Source: Asterella californica (lineage: Eukaryota; Streptophyta; Marchantiopsida; Marchantiales; Aytoniaceae). From it: 64,000 nucleotides of DNA. The notes beneath the pieces are model-generated. The model made no database searches. It saw only the letters and a list, made by a program, of their open reading frames with translations, and was not told the DNA's origin. Shown here one piece after another: positions 12,157 to 21,752 of this stretch; positions within the stretch are counted from its first letter, which is position 1; each line of letters starts with the position of its first letter. The stretch is from the NCBI GenBank assembly GCA_036924285.1, contig JAYKYS010000006.1:23720001-23784000 (forward strand), given 5' to 3'. Both the position numbers and the translations under genes were made by a program.

Positions 12157-12164
12157 TATAAAAG
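12157..12164 (+). promoter_or_regulatory. TATA box just outside the Harbinger element
   Basis: GAGGGTATAAAAGTTCC lies 45 bases before the left end of the Harbinger element. It is a strong TATA match; the start site expected about 30 bases on would fall near the element border. Whether it drives the element or an interrupted neighbour is open. Confidence 0.35.
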
Positions 12165-12208
12165 TTCCGGAGAGAATCATTTTCTCCTGATTCCCTAGTC
12201 TAGATTAT

Positions 12209-12241
12209 GGCCGTAACCGCACCCACATTAACGAAGCCGGT
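12209..12241 (+). repeat. Harbinger left terminal inverted repeat
   Basis: 33 bases beginning GGCCGTAACCGCACCC and ending GAAGCCGGT, identical to the reverse complement of 18393-18425. TAT precedes it. Confidence 0.95.
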
Positions 12242-12611
12242 TTTTCCCCAGCCGCGTGTGACCGTTACGGTTGGAGATAGACGTGTTCACCGCACAGTAC
12301 CCGGTTGCAGTCTCCGCGGCCGCAGGAAGCCGGTCCGTACGCTTAATTCGCAGTTTGCGAGACGGGCTCGAAAATGGTGGGGTCTGGGAGAAGGCACAGT
12401 TTTTCGGCCTTCCGCACGAGTATGGTCTCTCCCTCGCGCATGTGAATTTAACACGAATTCCTAGCATGTGCTGCGATGGAGCGGGAAGGCACTAGCTCCT
12501 CGAGCAATTCGATGTCCACATGTGCAGAGATGGAGCGGGAAATGCCCGAGTCACCAGAGTCTCGCATTCGCGGTAAGAGAATCGTATCGCTGTGTGTATG
12601 AGAAGAGAGAA

Positions 12612-13910
12612 ATGACTTCTATTGCGATTCAGTTGCTAGCGTTGTGTGAAGCCTCTCCAGCCTTTGCAGTTTCGTTTGTAATTTACAGTGTCGTAACGTT
12701 ACTTTTATTTTCGAGCCTTGTTAAGTGGAGAGTGCAAATGGCTTTGAGACGAAGGGTTTTAGAACTGTTTGATCTCGTTGCAGATGAGCCTCCCGTGCCT
12801 GTAGAGACACAACAAGATGATTCGAATGGGATAGTTCTGAGTCCCGACAGTCAAATTCGACATGAGCTTCCATTTCGTTTTCAGGCTGCTGCACATAATG
12901 ATCGAGTATATGCACCACCTCCGAATCTTCATGAAATCATGGGAAGTCCTCTCGACGACGTTGTTGGAGCTGAGGAGGCAGTACGAGATGAAGGAGTGTC
13001 ACGGATACCAGTTGCCAGCAATAACGTTCGATTGCAATCCATCCCAATTTCTGAGGTCGATGCTACCTCTGAGCCAAGCTCACCGCTGCCAGGTAATTGT
13101 CATAAGCAGAGTAGGTTTGTGTGGCAAGATTGGCAAGTGCTGCACCTGATTGAGGCGAAGCGATTAGAGCATGAGGAGCAGAATAGGAGTTCAGGTCTCA
13201 AGAAGATGATAACGGCAGTGAGCAAGCTTCAGCAGGTTCAGTCGTTCCTTCGTGCAAAAGGTGTGGTTATCACGGACATAACTGTGATAAAGAACAAGTG
13301 GGAGACAGTGATAACCGGGTACAGAAAAATTCGAGATCACAACAAGGTCTCTGGAAATGCCCCCTACACCTCGTTGAGTCGGCAGGAACGTGAAGAGAAG
13401 AAACTCCCCTTGAATTATCCTATGCACCACTATCCGCTCATTGACTGTTGGTATGGTCTCCGACCTGGCACCACCCCGCCGTGCATGGCCGAATCGCTCA
13501 CTCCGAGTAATGGTCCTGCAGGTCCAGATAGTGATGATGTTCAACCGCCCCCTCAACCGGGTCCTCAACCCGGTCCTCAGGATTCAGAAGTTCGGAATTC
13601 TACAGATATAGATGCCGAGGAGTCCAGTCGTCATAACTCAGGAAAACGGAAGCGTGAAATGAGCCGCAGTGCTTCTGCTTTGAACCAAACTCTCACTTGT
13701 TTTTCGAGTTCCATAGTTGAGGTAGAGAAACAAAAACTTGAAATTGATAGAGAGAAGTTGAGTTTGTATAGAGAACTAGAAGCTCAGAAACTCCAGCAAG
13801 AGAAGAGCAAACAAGAAGGGGCTAATGTTCGTTCGAGCCAAATTGTTAGTGTGTTAGATAAGATGGCAGGAGCACTGGCTGACATTGGCAGCGCCTTGAT
13901 CAGAAACTAA
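12612..13910 (+). CDS. Harbinger Myb/SANT-like DNA-binding protein
   Basis: Open frame of about 432 codons from the ATG at 12612; the frame stays open upstream to 12468 with only a GTG start, and a second ATG at 12738 (MALRRRVLELFDL) is an alternative. Residues 15-40 are hydrophobic (FVIYSVVTLLLFSSLV), perhaps a chance membrane-like stretch of the leader. The middle (about residues 200-300) is a trihelix/SANT-type domain: FVWQDWQVLHLIEAKRL, then VIKNKWETVITGYRKIRDHN, with the spaced tryptophans. A proline-rich linker follows, then a nuclear-type basic patch (SGKRKREMSR) and a C-terminal coiled coil (EKQKLEIDREKLSLYRELE). In PIF/Harbinger elements such a protein works with the transposase, binding it and the element ends. 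It lies first in the element, about 0.7 kb before the transposase, and is not visibly broken. Confidence 0.8.
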   Translation: MTSIAIQLLALCEASPAFAVSFVIYSVVTLLLFSSLVKWRVQMALRRRVLELFDLVADEPPVPVETQQDDSNGIVLSPDSQIRHELPFRFQAAAHNDRVYAPPPNLHEIMGSPLDDVVGAEEAVRDEGVSRIPVASNNVRLQSIPISEVDATSEPSSPLPGNCHKQSRFVWQDWQVLHLIEAKRLEHEEQNRSSGLKKMITAVSKLQQVQSFLRAKGVVITDITVIKNKWETVITGYRKIRDHNKVSGNAPYTSLSRQEREEKKLPLNYPMHHYPLIDCWYGLRPGTTPPCMAESLTPSNGPAGPDSDDVQPPPQPGPQPGPQDSEVRNSTDIDAEESSRHNSGKRKREMSRSASALNQTLTCFSSSIVEVEKQKLEIDREKLSLYRELEAQKLQQEKSKQEGANVRSSQIVSVLDKMAGALADIGSALIRN

Positions 13911-14105
13911 AGAGTTCATAATATTCTCACTGTTATAGTTCTCATCGGTATCTACACTCAGAACATGAAGCTTCTACAGTTTCTTCATTCTGAATTTTTA
14001 GCCAATTTTTCCTGTTACATGCAGATGATGTACTCGAATTATCCCAATGTGATGGTGTGTTGTCTTGGATGTTTCACTCGTCATTGAGTTTCATTTCGAA
14101 CTGCT

Positions 14106-14419
14106 GAGTTGTTTGCAAGTTTCACTAGTTCATAAGAATCTATCGAGTTTCAGGTCAGAGAGCATGTTTTTTTGTTTCACTTACTTACTGTTTAGAATTC
14201 GAGTTGTCTACTGAGTTGTTTGCAAGTTTCACTTGTTCATCAGAAACTATCGTGTTTCAGGTCAGATACCATGTTTCTTGTTTCACTTACTTACTGTTTA
14301 CAATTCGAGTTGTGAGTTGTTTGCAAGTTGAGGCTCTCCATAAGAATCTATCTTGTTTCAGGTCAGACATCGGCTTTCTAGTTTCACTTACTTACTGATT
14401 TAAATTCGAGTTGTATACT
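14106..14419 (+). repeat. Three tandem units of 100-107 bp
   Basis: Units starting GAGTTGTTTGCAAGTT at 14106, 14213 and 14313, each ending near TTACTTACTG...AATTCGAGTTG. They lie between the Myb-like gene and the transposase and run straight into the 33-bp array, whose first word (GAGTT) matches the unit start. Confidence 0.85.
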
Positions 14420-14584
14420 GAGTTTCTGTTCGAACTGTTATCTTCTTCTGCTGAGTTTCTGTTCGAACTGTTGTCTTCTTCTGCTGAGTTTCTGTTCGAA
14501 CTGTTGTCTTCTTCTGCTGAGTTTCTGTTCGAACTGTTGCCTTCTTCTGCTGAGTTCAAGTTCGAACTGTTGTCTTCTTCTGCA
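14420..14584 (+). repeat. Five tandem 33-bp units before the transposase
   Basis: Units at 14420, 14453, 14486, 14519 and 14552, nearly identical, reading GAGTTTCTGTTCGAACTG and on to TCTTCTTCTGCT. The length is a multiple of three and the frame is open, encoding EFLFELLSSSA five times in frame with the transposase. Each unit also ends in a pyrimidine tract plus TGC(T/A), so the last (TTCTTCTGCAG at 14575-14585) would serve as a 3' splice site. Confidence 0.9.
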
Positions 14585-14587
14585 GAT

Positions 14588-15862
14588 ATGAAGGCTATCT
14601 TGGGGATAGTGACTACAGCGGTTGTGCTCGTTACAGAAATTGTGGCCGAGTGGGTGAGAGCTGAGGAGGAAGAGGATGATGTCTCAGAATCGTGGTTTGA
14701 TATTATGGCCGTGCATGACTCTGTCACGCGAGTTGTCTTCATGGCACAACAACTAATCGTTCAGCATCTCGAGCAGACTGAACATTATACATGGTGGGTG
14801 AAGCCTAGATCTTTAATATGGTTTGACTACTATCTCATGAAGAGTTATGAGGAAGATCGATGGATTAGAACCCTCCGAATGCCTAAGGCATTGTTTCTTC
14901 AGCTTGTCACTCTGCTTGGGCCACATGTATCAAAAGCAGATACTCATTATCGGAAAGCAGTCCCTGCCGAGGTTCGAGTTGGGGCAGCATTACTCAGACT
15001 GACCTCAGGCATGACTCATTTTCAGGTGGGCGAAAGGTTCGGTATAGGAGAGACCACCTCTCAAGAAGTTTTTGCAGATGTTGTTACCGCTGTGAATGGG
15101 GTCCTTGGTCCTCAGTTCATCCAATGACCTACTGGATCAGCTATGGAACGAGTGTCTCAGGGGTTTTTTAGGAAAGCTGGTCTCCCAAATTGTCAAGGTG
15201 CCATAGACGGCTCACATATTAAAATCAGAGCCCCGCCAGCCAGAGAGCTTCCTGGAGAATATTACAATAGAAAACAGTACCACAGCTTGGTGTTGCAATG
15301 TGTGTGTGACACAGAAGGACGTTTTCTCGATGTCAGTTGCGGCCGGGCAGGCTCGAACCACGACTCTCGAGTTCTTCGAACCTCAGCCTTGTGGACCCAT
15401 ATTCGAGACTGCAAAGTGTTATCAGAGCCCATAGTTACACTACCTAATGGATTTCGGCTTCACCCGTATTTGTTAGGAGACTCCGGTTACATGTTGGAAA
15501 GGTGGTTAATGCCTCCATTCTCATTGAACCCGGGGTCACCACATGTACATAGACTATTTACAGAACGTCAGATAAAAGGTAGAGTTTGTATTGAGCAAGC
15601 CTTCGGTGTTCTGAAAGGACGCTTTGCAATTCTTAGTGTTGGGATCAGCAGTAGCGTGAAATGGGCAGCTGAAATAGTGAAGTGTTGTTGCGTGTTACAT
15701 AATTTTCTTGTGCACCATAGAGTTGTGGTTTGTGTAGATTCGAATGTCACCATGTCCTCTGTGACTACGAGGCCGGATCATATTCATAACTCTGTCAGGT
15801 CGAGTGGCAGTGAAGCTAGAGAAGCTTTAGCTGCATTGTTGGAGTCGTCTTCAGCTCCTTGA
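14588..15862 (+). pseudogene. Harbinger DDE transposase with one premature stop
   Basis: From the ATG at 14588 the frame runs about 424 codons, interrupted once by TGA at 15125-15127 (FIQ-stop-PTGSAMERV). Harbinger transposases have a tryptophan at this place, so TGG to TGA explains it. The N-terminal half has a helix-turn-helix segment (LRLTSGMTHFQVGERFGIG). The DDE/D residues are all visible: D in CQGAIDGSHIKI, D in LLGDSGYM, E in CIEQAFGVLKGRF. The enzyme would cut and paste the element with the Myb-like partner. The frame is open back to 14399 through the 33-bp array, but without an ATG; a splice site at 14584/14585 may instead join an upstream exon. Everything after the stop is intact, so read-through would give a complete protein. 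Confidence 0.9.
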
Positions 15863-16510
15863 GGTTTCAAGGACCCTTGAGGTATGTTTTTTAATTTCGC
15901 TTCCAGACCTCAAGAGTAGTGGTGAAGTGACAGAATGATATTATACTTTCGAAATGGGTGACAGAAGGATATTATACTTTTGAGTTCTAACTTGAGTACT
16001 CTTCGCTAATATGGTTTCACTTTTTTCGAGACTACGAGGACATCTCGCTATTAGACTTGAGCTGATTTCGCAGAGATGTAACCAAGCTTCGAATATGGTC
16101 TGGACTGATTGAAGGTAGTGGTTGAAGCAAGTGGTTGAAGCAACTTCGAATGCATACTCCAAGTCACAAAAGAATTCACCATTTTTAGGCTGTAGTGGTT
16201 TAATGTAACAGGTCAGCGTGAGGTCGAAGAAGGTTGGGTATATTTGGAGGTACGTAAGTGTCTTCGCGAAGAGTTATGAATTCAGTCCTTCATGTCACCG
16301 TTCACTTCATCGTCTTCTGATCTCATTTCGCTTTCGCTTGGATGTTTCACTTCATCGTCTTCTGATCGATAGAATTCGAATTTTCGGACAGCTAGACAGC
16401 ATGGGTCAGAACTCCGACCCATAGCTCGTGCGATTTGGTGATGTTTCTTCATTTCGATGTTCAGTGAAGCAGCAGACTGATATTCGTATGGATTTTCTGC
16501 AGGACGGCCA
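15863..16510. other. Spacer between transposase and third ORF
   Basis: About 650 bases without a defended gene. It contains short repeats such as TTCACTTCATCGTCTTCTGATC twice near 16300-16370 (related to the 33-bp array by the TCTTCTGC-type words) and ends in a possible splice acceptor, TTTTCTGCAG, at 16494-16503. Confidence 0.4.
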
Positions 16511-16966
16511 ATGTGGACCCTGGAGTCAGACTTACCTCCACAGCCGAGGTTCGACCACGACTGGTGTGCAGATGAGCCTCTGCCCGTAGTGCAGGTACAT
16601 CGAGTTGAAGGTTCAGATAAGTGGGAGGTTGTTGGTGCAGAGCTGACTTGGGGGTTGGAATTCGACCCAGAAGAGTTGAAGACGATGTTTCCTGTGTGGC
16701 ACGAATTGTGCTTGCAGTGGTGGGAAGATGCATTACATGTCGGCGAGGAAATAGATTTCGATTCTATCTTCGAGCTTTCGATGCTTATATGTGCCGGGTT
16801 CGCAGTCACAGGTCACAAAGCCCAGCGAAAGCTTGTGAAGAAAAAGATCGAAGATTTATTTGCAGCTCACTCAGTAGCTCACGTAGACCCAGTGTTACTT
16901 TACGGGGTGGACGCAGAGTTCCCGTGCCCTCTAGATTGTGTAGACTGTTCAATTCCTTGGGAATAG
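16511..16966 (+). CDS. Third Harbinger ORF, unknown function
   Basis: 151 codons from the ATG at 16511, seven bases after a good splice-acceptor-like TTTTCTGCAG. The protein is acidic and tryptophan-rich at the start (MWTLESDLPPQPRFDHDW), has a central stretch WGLEFDPEELKTMFPVWHEL and a C-terminus with spaced cysteines (CPLDCVDCSIPWE). I do not recognise the family. Its place inside the terminal repeats, same strand as the other two genes, suggests it belongs to the element or was captured by it. It could also be a last exon spliced to the transposase or Myb-like transcript. The frame has no internal stop over 151 codons, and the competing frame 16621-17106 reads as low-quality sequence, so I prefer this one. 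Confidence 0.5.
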   Translation: MWTLESDLPPQPRFDHDWCADEPLPVVQVHRVEGSDKWEVVGAELTWGLEFDPEELKTMFPVWHELCLQWWEDALHVGEEIDFDSIFELSMLICAGFAVTGHKAQRKLVKKKIEDLFAAHSVAHVDPVLLYGVDAEFPCPLDCVDCSIPWE

Positions 16967-17219
16967 GGAGGTACTTCGATATGTACATATCGTTGCCTAG
17001 GCAACCTGCAATGTGGAACTCCACCTTTCCTTCTTCAAGACTTGAGAAGATTGTATATAAATTTCGCTTCATTTCGCACTGCTGCTTACCGTCTGAGTTT
17101 TTATGATCCTCGAAAATTTCCATCGTTGTATCGACTGTCAATGACTTACCGGTTTCTTTTACTGTTGAAGGACCCCTCCGGTTTAACGTACACCTTGTTA
17201 CTGTCGCACGACTCACTGT

Positions 17220-17780
17220 TTGTTTGCGAGCAGTTTACCTTTACCTGCTGGTTTACATTTCTCGCAGTTTTCAGTCGCAGGTTCGATTTGCATCTCCAAG
17301 TCGTTGTTTACCTACACGAGCTGTTTACAGTCGCAGGACTCTTCATTCCGATTTTTCAGTCGCAGGTATCTTTCCATCTCCAAATCGTCGCAGGTAACTT
17401 TGCATCTCCAAATCGTTGTTTACCTACACGAACAGTTTACAGTCGCAGGACTCGATTTTTCGATTTTTCAGTCGCAGGTATCTTTGCATCTCCAAATCGT
17501 CGCAGGTAACTTTGCATCTCCAAATCGTTGTTTACTTACACGAACAGTTTACAGTCGCACGCCTCACAGTTTCTTTGCGAGCAGTTCACCTTTTTCTGCT
17601 GGTTTACATTACGAGCACTTTTCAATCGCAGGTAACTTTGCATCTCCAAATCGTCGCAGGTAACTTTGCATCTCCAAATGGTTGTTTACCTTTACGACCA
17701 GGTAGACGGTTTGAAAGGGAGCTGTTTACGTTTACGACGAGGTTTACGTTACCACTTCTTTATAGTCGCAGGTAGCTACG
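17220..17780. repeat. Subterminal tandem array, CAGTCGCAGG type
   Basis: Irregular repeats built from the words TTTACAGTCGCAGG, TTTGCATCTCCAAATCGT and GTTTACCTACACGA, for example 17330-17430 and 17440-17550, which are near-duplicates about 110 bases apart. Three overlapping plus-strand ORFs here only reflect the repeat and are not called as genes. Confidence 0.8.
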
Positions 17781-18065
17781 AGGTGTTTACGCGCTGTTTA
17801 CGAGCTGTTTACGAGCTTTAATTCTTACGAGCTGTTTACCTTACTTCCTGTTTACCTTCACGAGCAAATAATCCTTACGAGCCGTGAATCTTACGAGCTG
17901 TTTACCTTCACGAGCTTTAATTCTCACGAGCCGTTCATCTTACGAGCTGTTAATTCTTACGAGCCGTTAATCTTACGAGCCGTTAATCTTACGAGCTTTA
18001 CTACCTTGTTTACCTTACGAGCCGTTAATCTTACGAGCTTTACTACCTTGTTTACCTTACGATCT
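17781..18065. repeat. Subterminal tandem array, TTACGAGC type
   Basis: More than a dozen degenerate copies of TTACGAGCYGTTTACC / TTACGAGCCGTTAATC in direct orientation, ending with an exact repeat of a 45-base block at about 17975-18060 (AGCTTTACTACCTTGTTT). Such subterminal repeats are typical transposase or partner binding regions of plant DNA transposons (inference). Confidence 0.8.
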
Positions 18066-18392
18066 GTTGTCCGTCGCTAATCCCCCTCGCGCGAGAACAC
18101 TGAACTGGCTGGAAAACCCGGCCCGCGCATTCACCAATTCTAATAAGTTTGCATGGCAATCGACGCAGGATCGACCGATGTTAGATCCATGTAGCAGGAC
18201 GTGAGTACAGTCTATCGTCATAACGTTTATTACATCGTCAAAACGTTTATTACATCGATAAGGGTGAAACTGCTCTGTTCGAGACGGCTGCCTGGTGCGG
18301 TGACAACGGTTTTTTAAAGTACAAAAACCTAGATTCGTGCACCCGTCTAAACAGCCTCGGGCCAAAACTGATTATTGCGCTAATCTCGGATT

Positions 18393-18425
18393 ACCGGCTT
18401 CGTTAATGTGGGTGCGGTTACGGCC
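18393..18425 (-). repeat. Harbinger right terminal inverted repeat
   Basis: Reverse complement identical to 12209-12241 over 33 bases; followed by TAT (18426-18428), the second copy of the 3-bp target duplication. Confidence 0.95.
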
Positions 18426-18428
18426 TAT

Positions 18429-20139
18429 GTCAGTGACTCCGTGCCCAGCTGCGCTTTCTGTCTCAACGCTGAACTTCTCACCCTGCCCAACGTCCCGAAC
18501 ACTTTGTGCCTTAGGTAGTGCACTTCATGAGCAAGGAGAGCAGGCACTAGTCGGTGGCTCGTTTTAGACATTTTGATGAGTGAGATTCACCTCGAGCTTG
18601 AAATTTTGGTTGCATTTTCATGTTTTGGTGCACTAGTGAGAAGATTTGGTGCATTCTCGTTGTTGCATTTGGTGGAGTTGACGAAAAAAGATTTCAAGTG
18701 TATAGGGCTGTAGTTTTTTGTCTTGGATACAGAGATAGGACTCAGTTACCTGAGTCGTTAGAGAGAGCTCCGAAGATTACTTGATCATCTCCTGGAGAGA
18801 AATTTGTTGGCTTCAAAGTTTTGTTTTATTTTTGCATGTTTTATCTTGTCGAAACATTTGCATTGCATCTATATTAGCTGCATCCCGACTAGCGAGTCAA
18901 GGAGTTGCTTGTGCAGCTCCTGTGAAACGTCAACCCAGACGGAGGTTTCGTGGATTCAGTTCTCGCTGACGTTGCATTGTTTGCACAATTTTGTAATTTG
19001 TTATTTTACAGATTTGGCTTGCTGTAAGACAGAACACGCGGCTCTGGGAAACCTAGAAAGTAATAACAAGTTTTCTTCACTCCGATTCGAAGTTTTCAAA
19101 ATAAGACACCATGTTCATAGTTTAGAAATAACTCCCAGATTTCCAATCTCACTATGAAAATTCCAAACTGCAGATATTACCCTGATTTCTTTGTTACATA
19201 ATTTCATGTCTTGGACCCAGTATGTAAGTTGAAGATTCTTGGTGTCATGCAGCCAAGGTCTTTGAGTCCACTATCGATTAGCTGCTAGTCAAATGCTATC
19301 ACTGACACGATGATCGGTGCACAAGAATTATTCGGCACCGATCTCTTATAAATCAACCTTTGTCAGTGCACCACCGTGGCATCAAAATATTATAGTCTCT
19401 CCTTCTTTCCTGTCAATATTCCCAATAGCATCAGAAAAAAAGCTATGTTTATAATAAAATCTGAAAGTCAAAAAGGTTATAAAACATGATATATTTTGAA
19501 GAGAAACCAGCTGAAGCTAAAGAATCTTTGAGAAGTGTTGGAAGCGGAGAAAATATCTTCCCCCAAGCAATAACCCTTAATATAATACTAAGTGCAAGTG
19601 GCCATGCGGAAAAAAAGCCCAAGTGTAAGTTTAGGAAGAGTGAGTAGTGTTTCGATTCTAAGAGAAAACAGTTGACTATGTAATGTGCATTCGTGTAACC
19701 ACACCTTTACTAAAAACTAAGGTTTTGAGGTTCCTCACTTAGTCATAGTGATCGATATGTAGCTCAACATGTCTTCCTGCAAACGTATAAATCAGAAGAC
19801 ATCAGTTAAATTTCAAGATATGATGTAGAAATAAAGTATGTTAATTTTAAAACATGACTGTAAAAAATGAAGTTTAAAATTAAAGTTTTACATTACATGA
19901 AGACACAAAGATGCATGTTTCACATGGAAATGATACTTGTAAAAGCAAAATGTAAAGAACTAATCTTATTTACCTATTATCAGTATCTAAAATACACTTT
20001 CTCAATTCATCCTTCCATGTCGTTGTTTGACGCACTAGAACCCTGTTTGTTGCCGATCGTCGACAAAAGGTACTATCATTTTCTCGACGTGGATAAACTG
20101 CTACTACCTCTCGACGAATATTTCCGTTCTAATCCATAG
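18429..20139. other. Region without recognised gene
   Basis: Flank of the Harbinger element up to the tail of transposase-like gene copy 2. Short ORFs (18781-18969, 18804-19157, 19867-20139) show no motif and overlap in competing frames. AT-rich, no repeat recognised. Confidence 0.4.
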
Positions 20140-21752
20140 CAGCACAAGCTAATCGAGTCTCATGCAATCTCTCCCAATGGATCCTCTTCATCGCAAACTT
20201 GTTGATGACAGAGTGGAAGATCTCACTCATGAAATTCTCTCTCGCACGTATGTAGAATCGCATCTTCGCCGGTGTGATGTGTTAGTAAGGAAGGCATGCA
20301 CATCAAGATGCGTAGCTCCGCCATGTGAAAAACGCGCTCTTTTTTCAAACTTGCGCTCACTAGAACGAAGATCGTCCGGAAGAATTCGACGATCTGAATG
20401 ATCACCAGCCCAATATGAAGCCACGATCAAGACGTCAAAACACATCAACTCTAGACGAAGGTCCTCTCTGCAACAAATGGAGGAAATATGGTTAGATAAA
20501 TGAAATTTGTAATCACGTGAGCATGAAATATTTTAATCAAAAAAGTGACAAACAACAATGAACTTATTATCTCTCAAAAGCACGTAGAGCACAAGTGTAA
20601 ATCCATGACTTCAGCTTATAAGCAATATCTTGTGCACCAAGCTCAGGGTATTTCAGCCCTCAGGTGCGCTCATGCTGCCATTAGTCCTTGTCGGAAGAGC
20701 TAGATGCTCGGCAATTCGAATGACAAGCACTATCTTTGAACCGCCTAGAGGAAGAGCATTCAATCGACAAAAACTCTTCAATTTTGATATCGAAATGACC
20801 ACTAGCTGACTCTTACTATGTGCATCCTCGATTCTCTGATCAGTCATAAACATACGCACATCTTGCAACTCCTCCTTGAACTTGGTTACAATCTCCTTAC
20901 ACTTGTGCCAAAGATCCTTTTGGTTACGTGTCTGATTCCTACACCACAAGATCCAAGATGAAACCATCAAAAATAGAATTTTCTCCAAAACAATTTGAAA
21001 AGAAAATTTAAGTTATATACCTATCAATAATAATGTCGACAGTGTGATTATCATCATGGATAATCTCCAAGATGAACATGTCTTTCTCTTGGAGTTTCTC
21101 AATTCCTCTCTGAACCGCGATAGTCTCTATTGTCTAAAAGCTCTCTGCTTCCATCATGACATTGTGTCATCATGACCATCTCAATAATTTGATTGTCGGC
21201 TGCATTGATAACGTAAAATAACACATAAGAATCTTGACAATGATCCCAAAGTAAAATAAATATCAAATATCTTATTTATACCTCAATTGCGACCTGCACA
21301 TAATGCAGCGTGGTACATTTGTCATATCACATCTAGCGATCCTCTCTCTTTCCATCTCTCCTGTCACAAAAACCGTCATATGGCTTACATCACATCCGAA
21401 CTTCAACTACCAAACCTAATGCAACTTTGTAATAACTGGTGCGGTGCAATATAATACGCAATCTGGTCTTGGACATTTCATACGAAATACATCACAAAAC
21501 TCCATGATCTTTCCTCGGCCCCATAACTTCATATTTGGTCTGCATGCGTGTTCGAGGCTCATCCTCCGTCTCGACAAGATGCTCCTCCTCCAACTCTTCA
21601 GTACACACTCTTGCTCAACATGACTGTCTTGAACGGTAGTTTGACTATCATCCACATATCTTAGTGACTCTTGTTCAACTATGGGCTCATCAGACACATC
21701 CTCGGGAGCTGCTATACGTTGTGCATGAGCAGCCACTAACATCTCTATACGT
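20140..21752 (-). pseudogene. Transposase-like gene copy 2, 3' part with SAP-like segment
   Basis: Minus-strand coding blocks: 21752-21416 (acidic, then two-cysteine KCPRPDCVLY), 21360-21282 (bounded by TTGTGACAG and GTATAAAT; CIMC), about 21140-21025 (EIIHDDNHTVDIII, followed by GTATATAAC), 20980-20653 (QKDLWHKCKEIV, then a SAP-like segment LNALPLGGSKIVLVIR), 20645-20565 (YKLKSWIYTCAL), about 20470-20140 (ENFMSEIFHSVINKFA, then HETRLACAAMD). The three last blocks align with copy 1 at 5668-6640. The two CxxC-type pairs suggest a zinc site. Stops and frame changes in the last block show decay. The 5' part continues beyond the retroelement that begins at 21753; see 36681-36860. Confidence 0.6.
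21749..21752. other. Target duplication ACGT, left
   Basis: ACGT directly before the first base of the outer family-B element; the matching ACGT is at 36681-36684. Confidence 0.8.

Larger units (their letters stand above)
12209..18425 (+). mobile_element. PIF/Harbinger DNA transposon, full length (6,217 bp)
   Basis: Both ends carry a perfect 33-bp inverted repeat starting GGCCGTAACCGCACCC (12209-12241 and, inverted, 18393-18425). The element is bordered by TAT on both sides (12206-12208 and 18426-18428), a 3-bp duplication as expected for this superfamily although TWA is usual. It carries a Myb/SANT-like gene, a DDE transposase gene and a third ORF, all on the plus strand, then about 0.85 kb of degenerate tandem repeats before the right end. 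Perfect ends and a single nonsense codon in the transposase suggest a young insertion. Confidence 0.92.

Noticed and set aside
14392..14742. Minus-strand ORF of 116 codons rich in SAEEDNSSNRN
   Set aside because: It is the antisense of the in-frame 33-bp array and the start of the transposase.
16621..17106. Plus-strand ORF of 161 codons overlapping the third Harbinger ORF
   Set aside because: It starts inside the better-supported frame 16511-16966, continues past its stop into repeat-like sequence and has no motif.
17042..17775. Three overlapping plus-strand ORFs of 119-155 codons
   Set aside because: They run through the tandem array in different frames and only reflect the repeated sequence.
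17781..18065. CRISPR-like array
   Set aside because: The repeats are direct, short and degenerate without uniform spacers and lie inside a eukaryotic DNA transposon.
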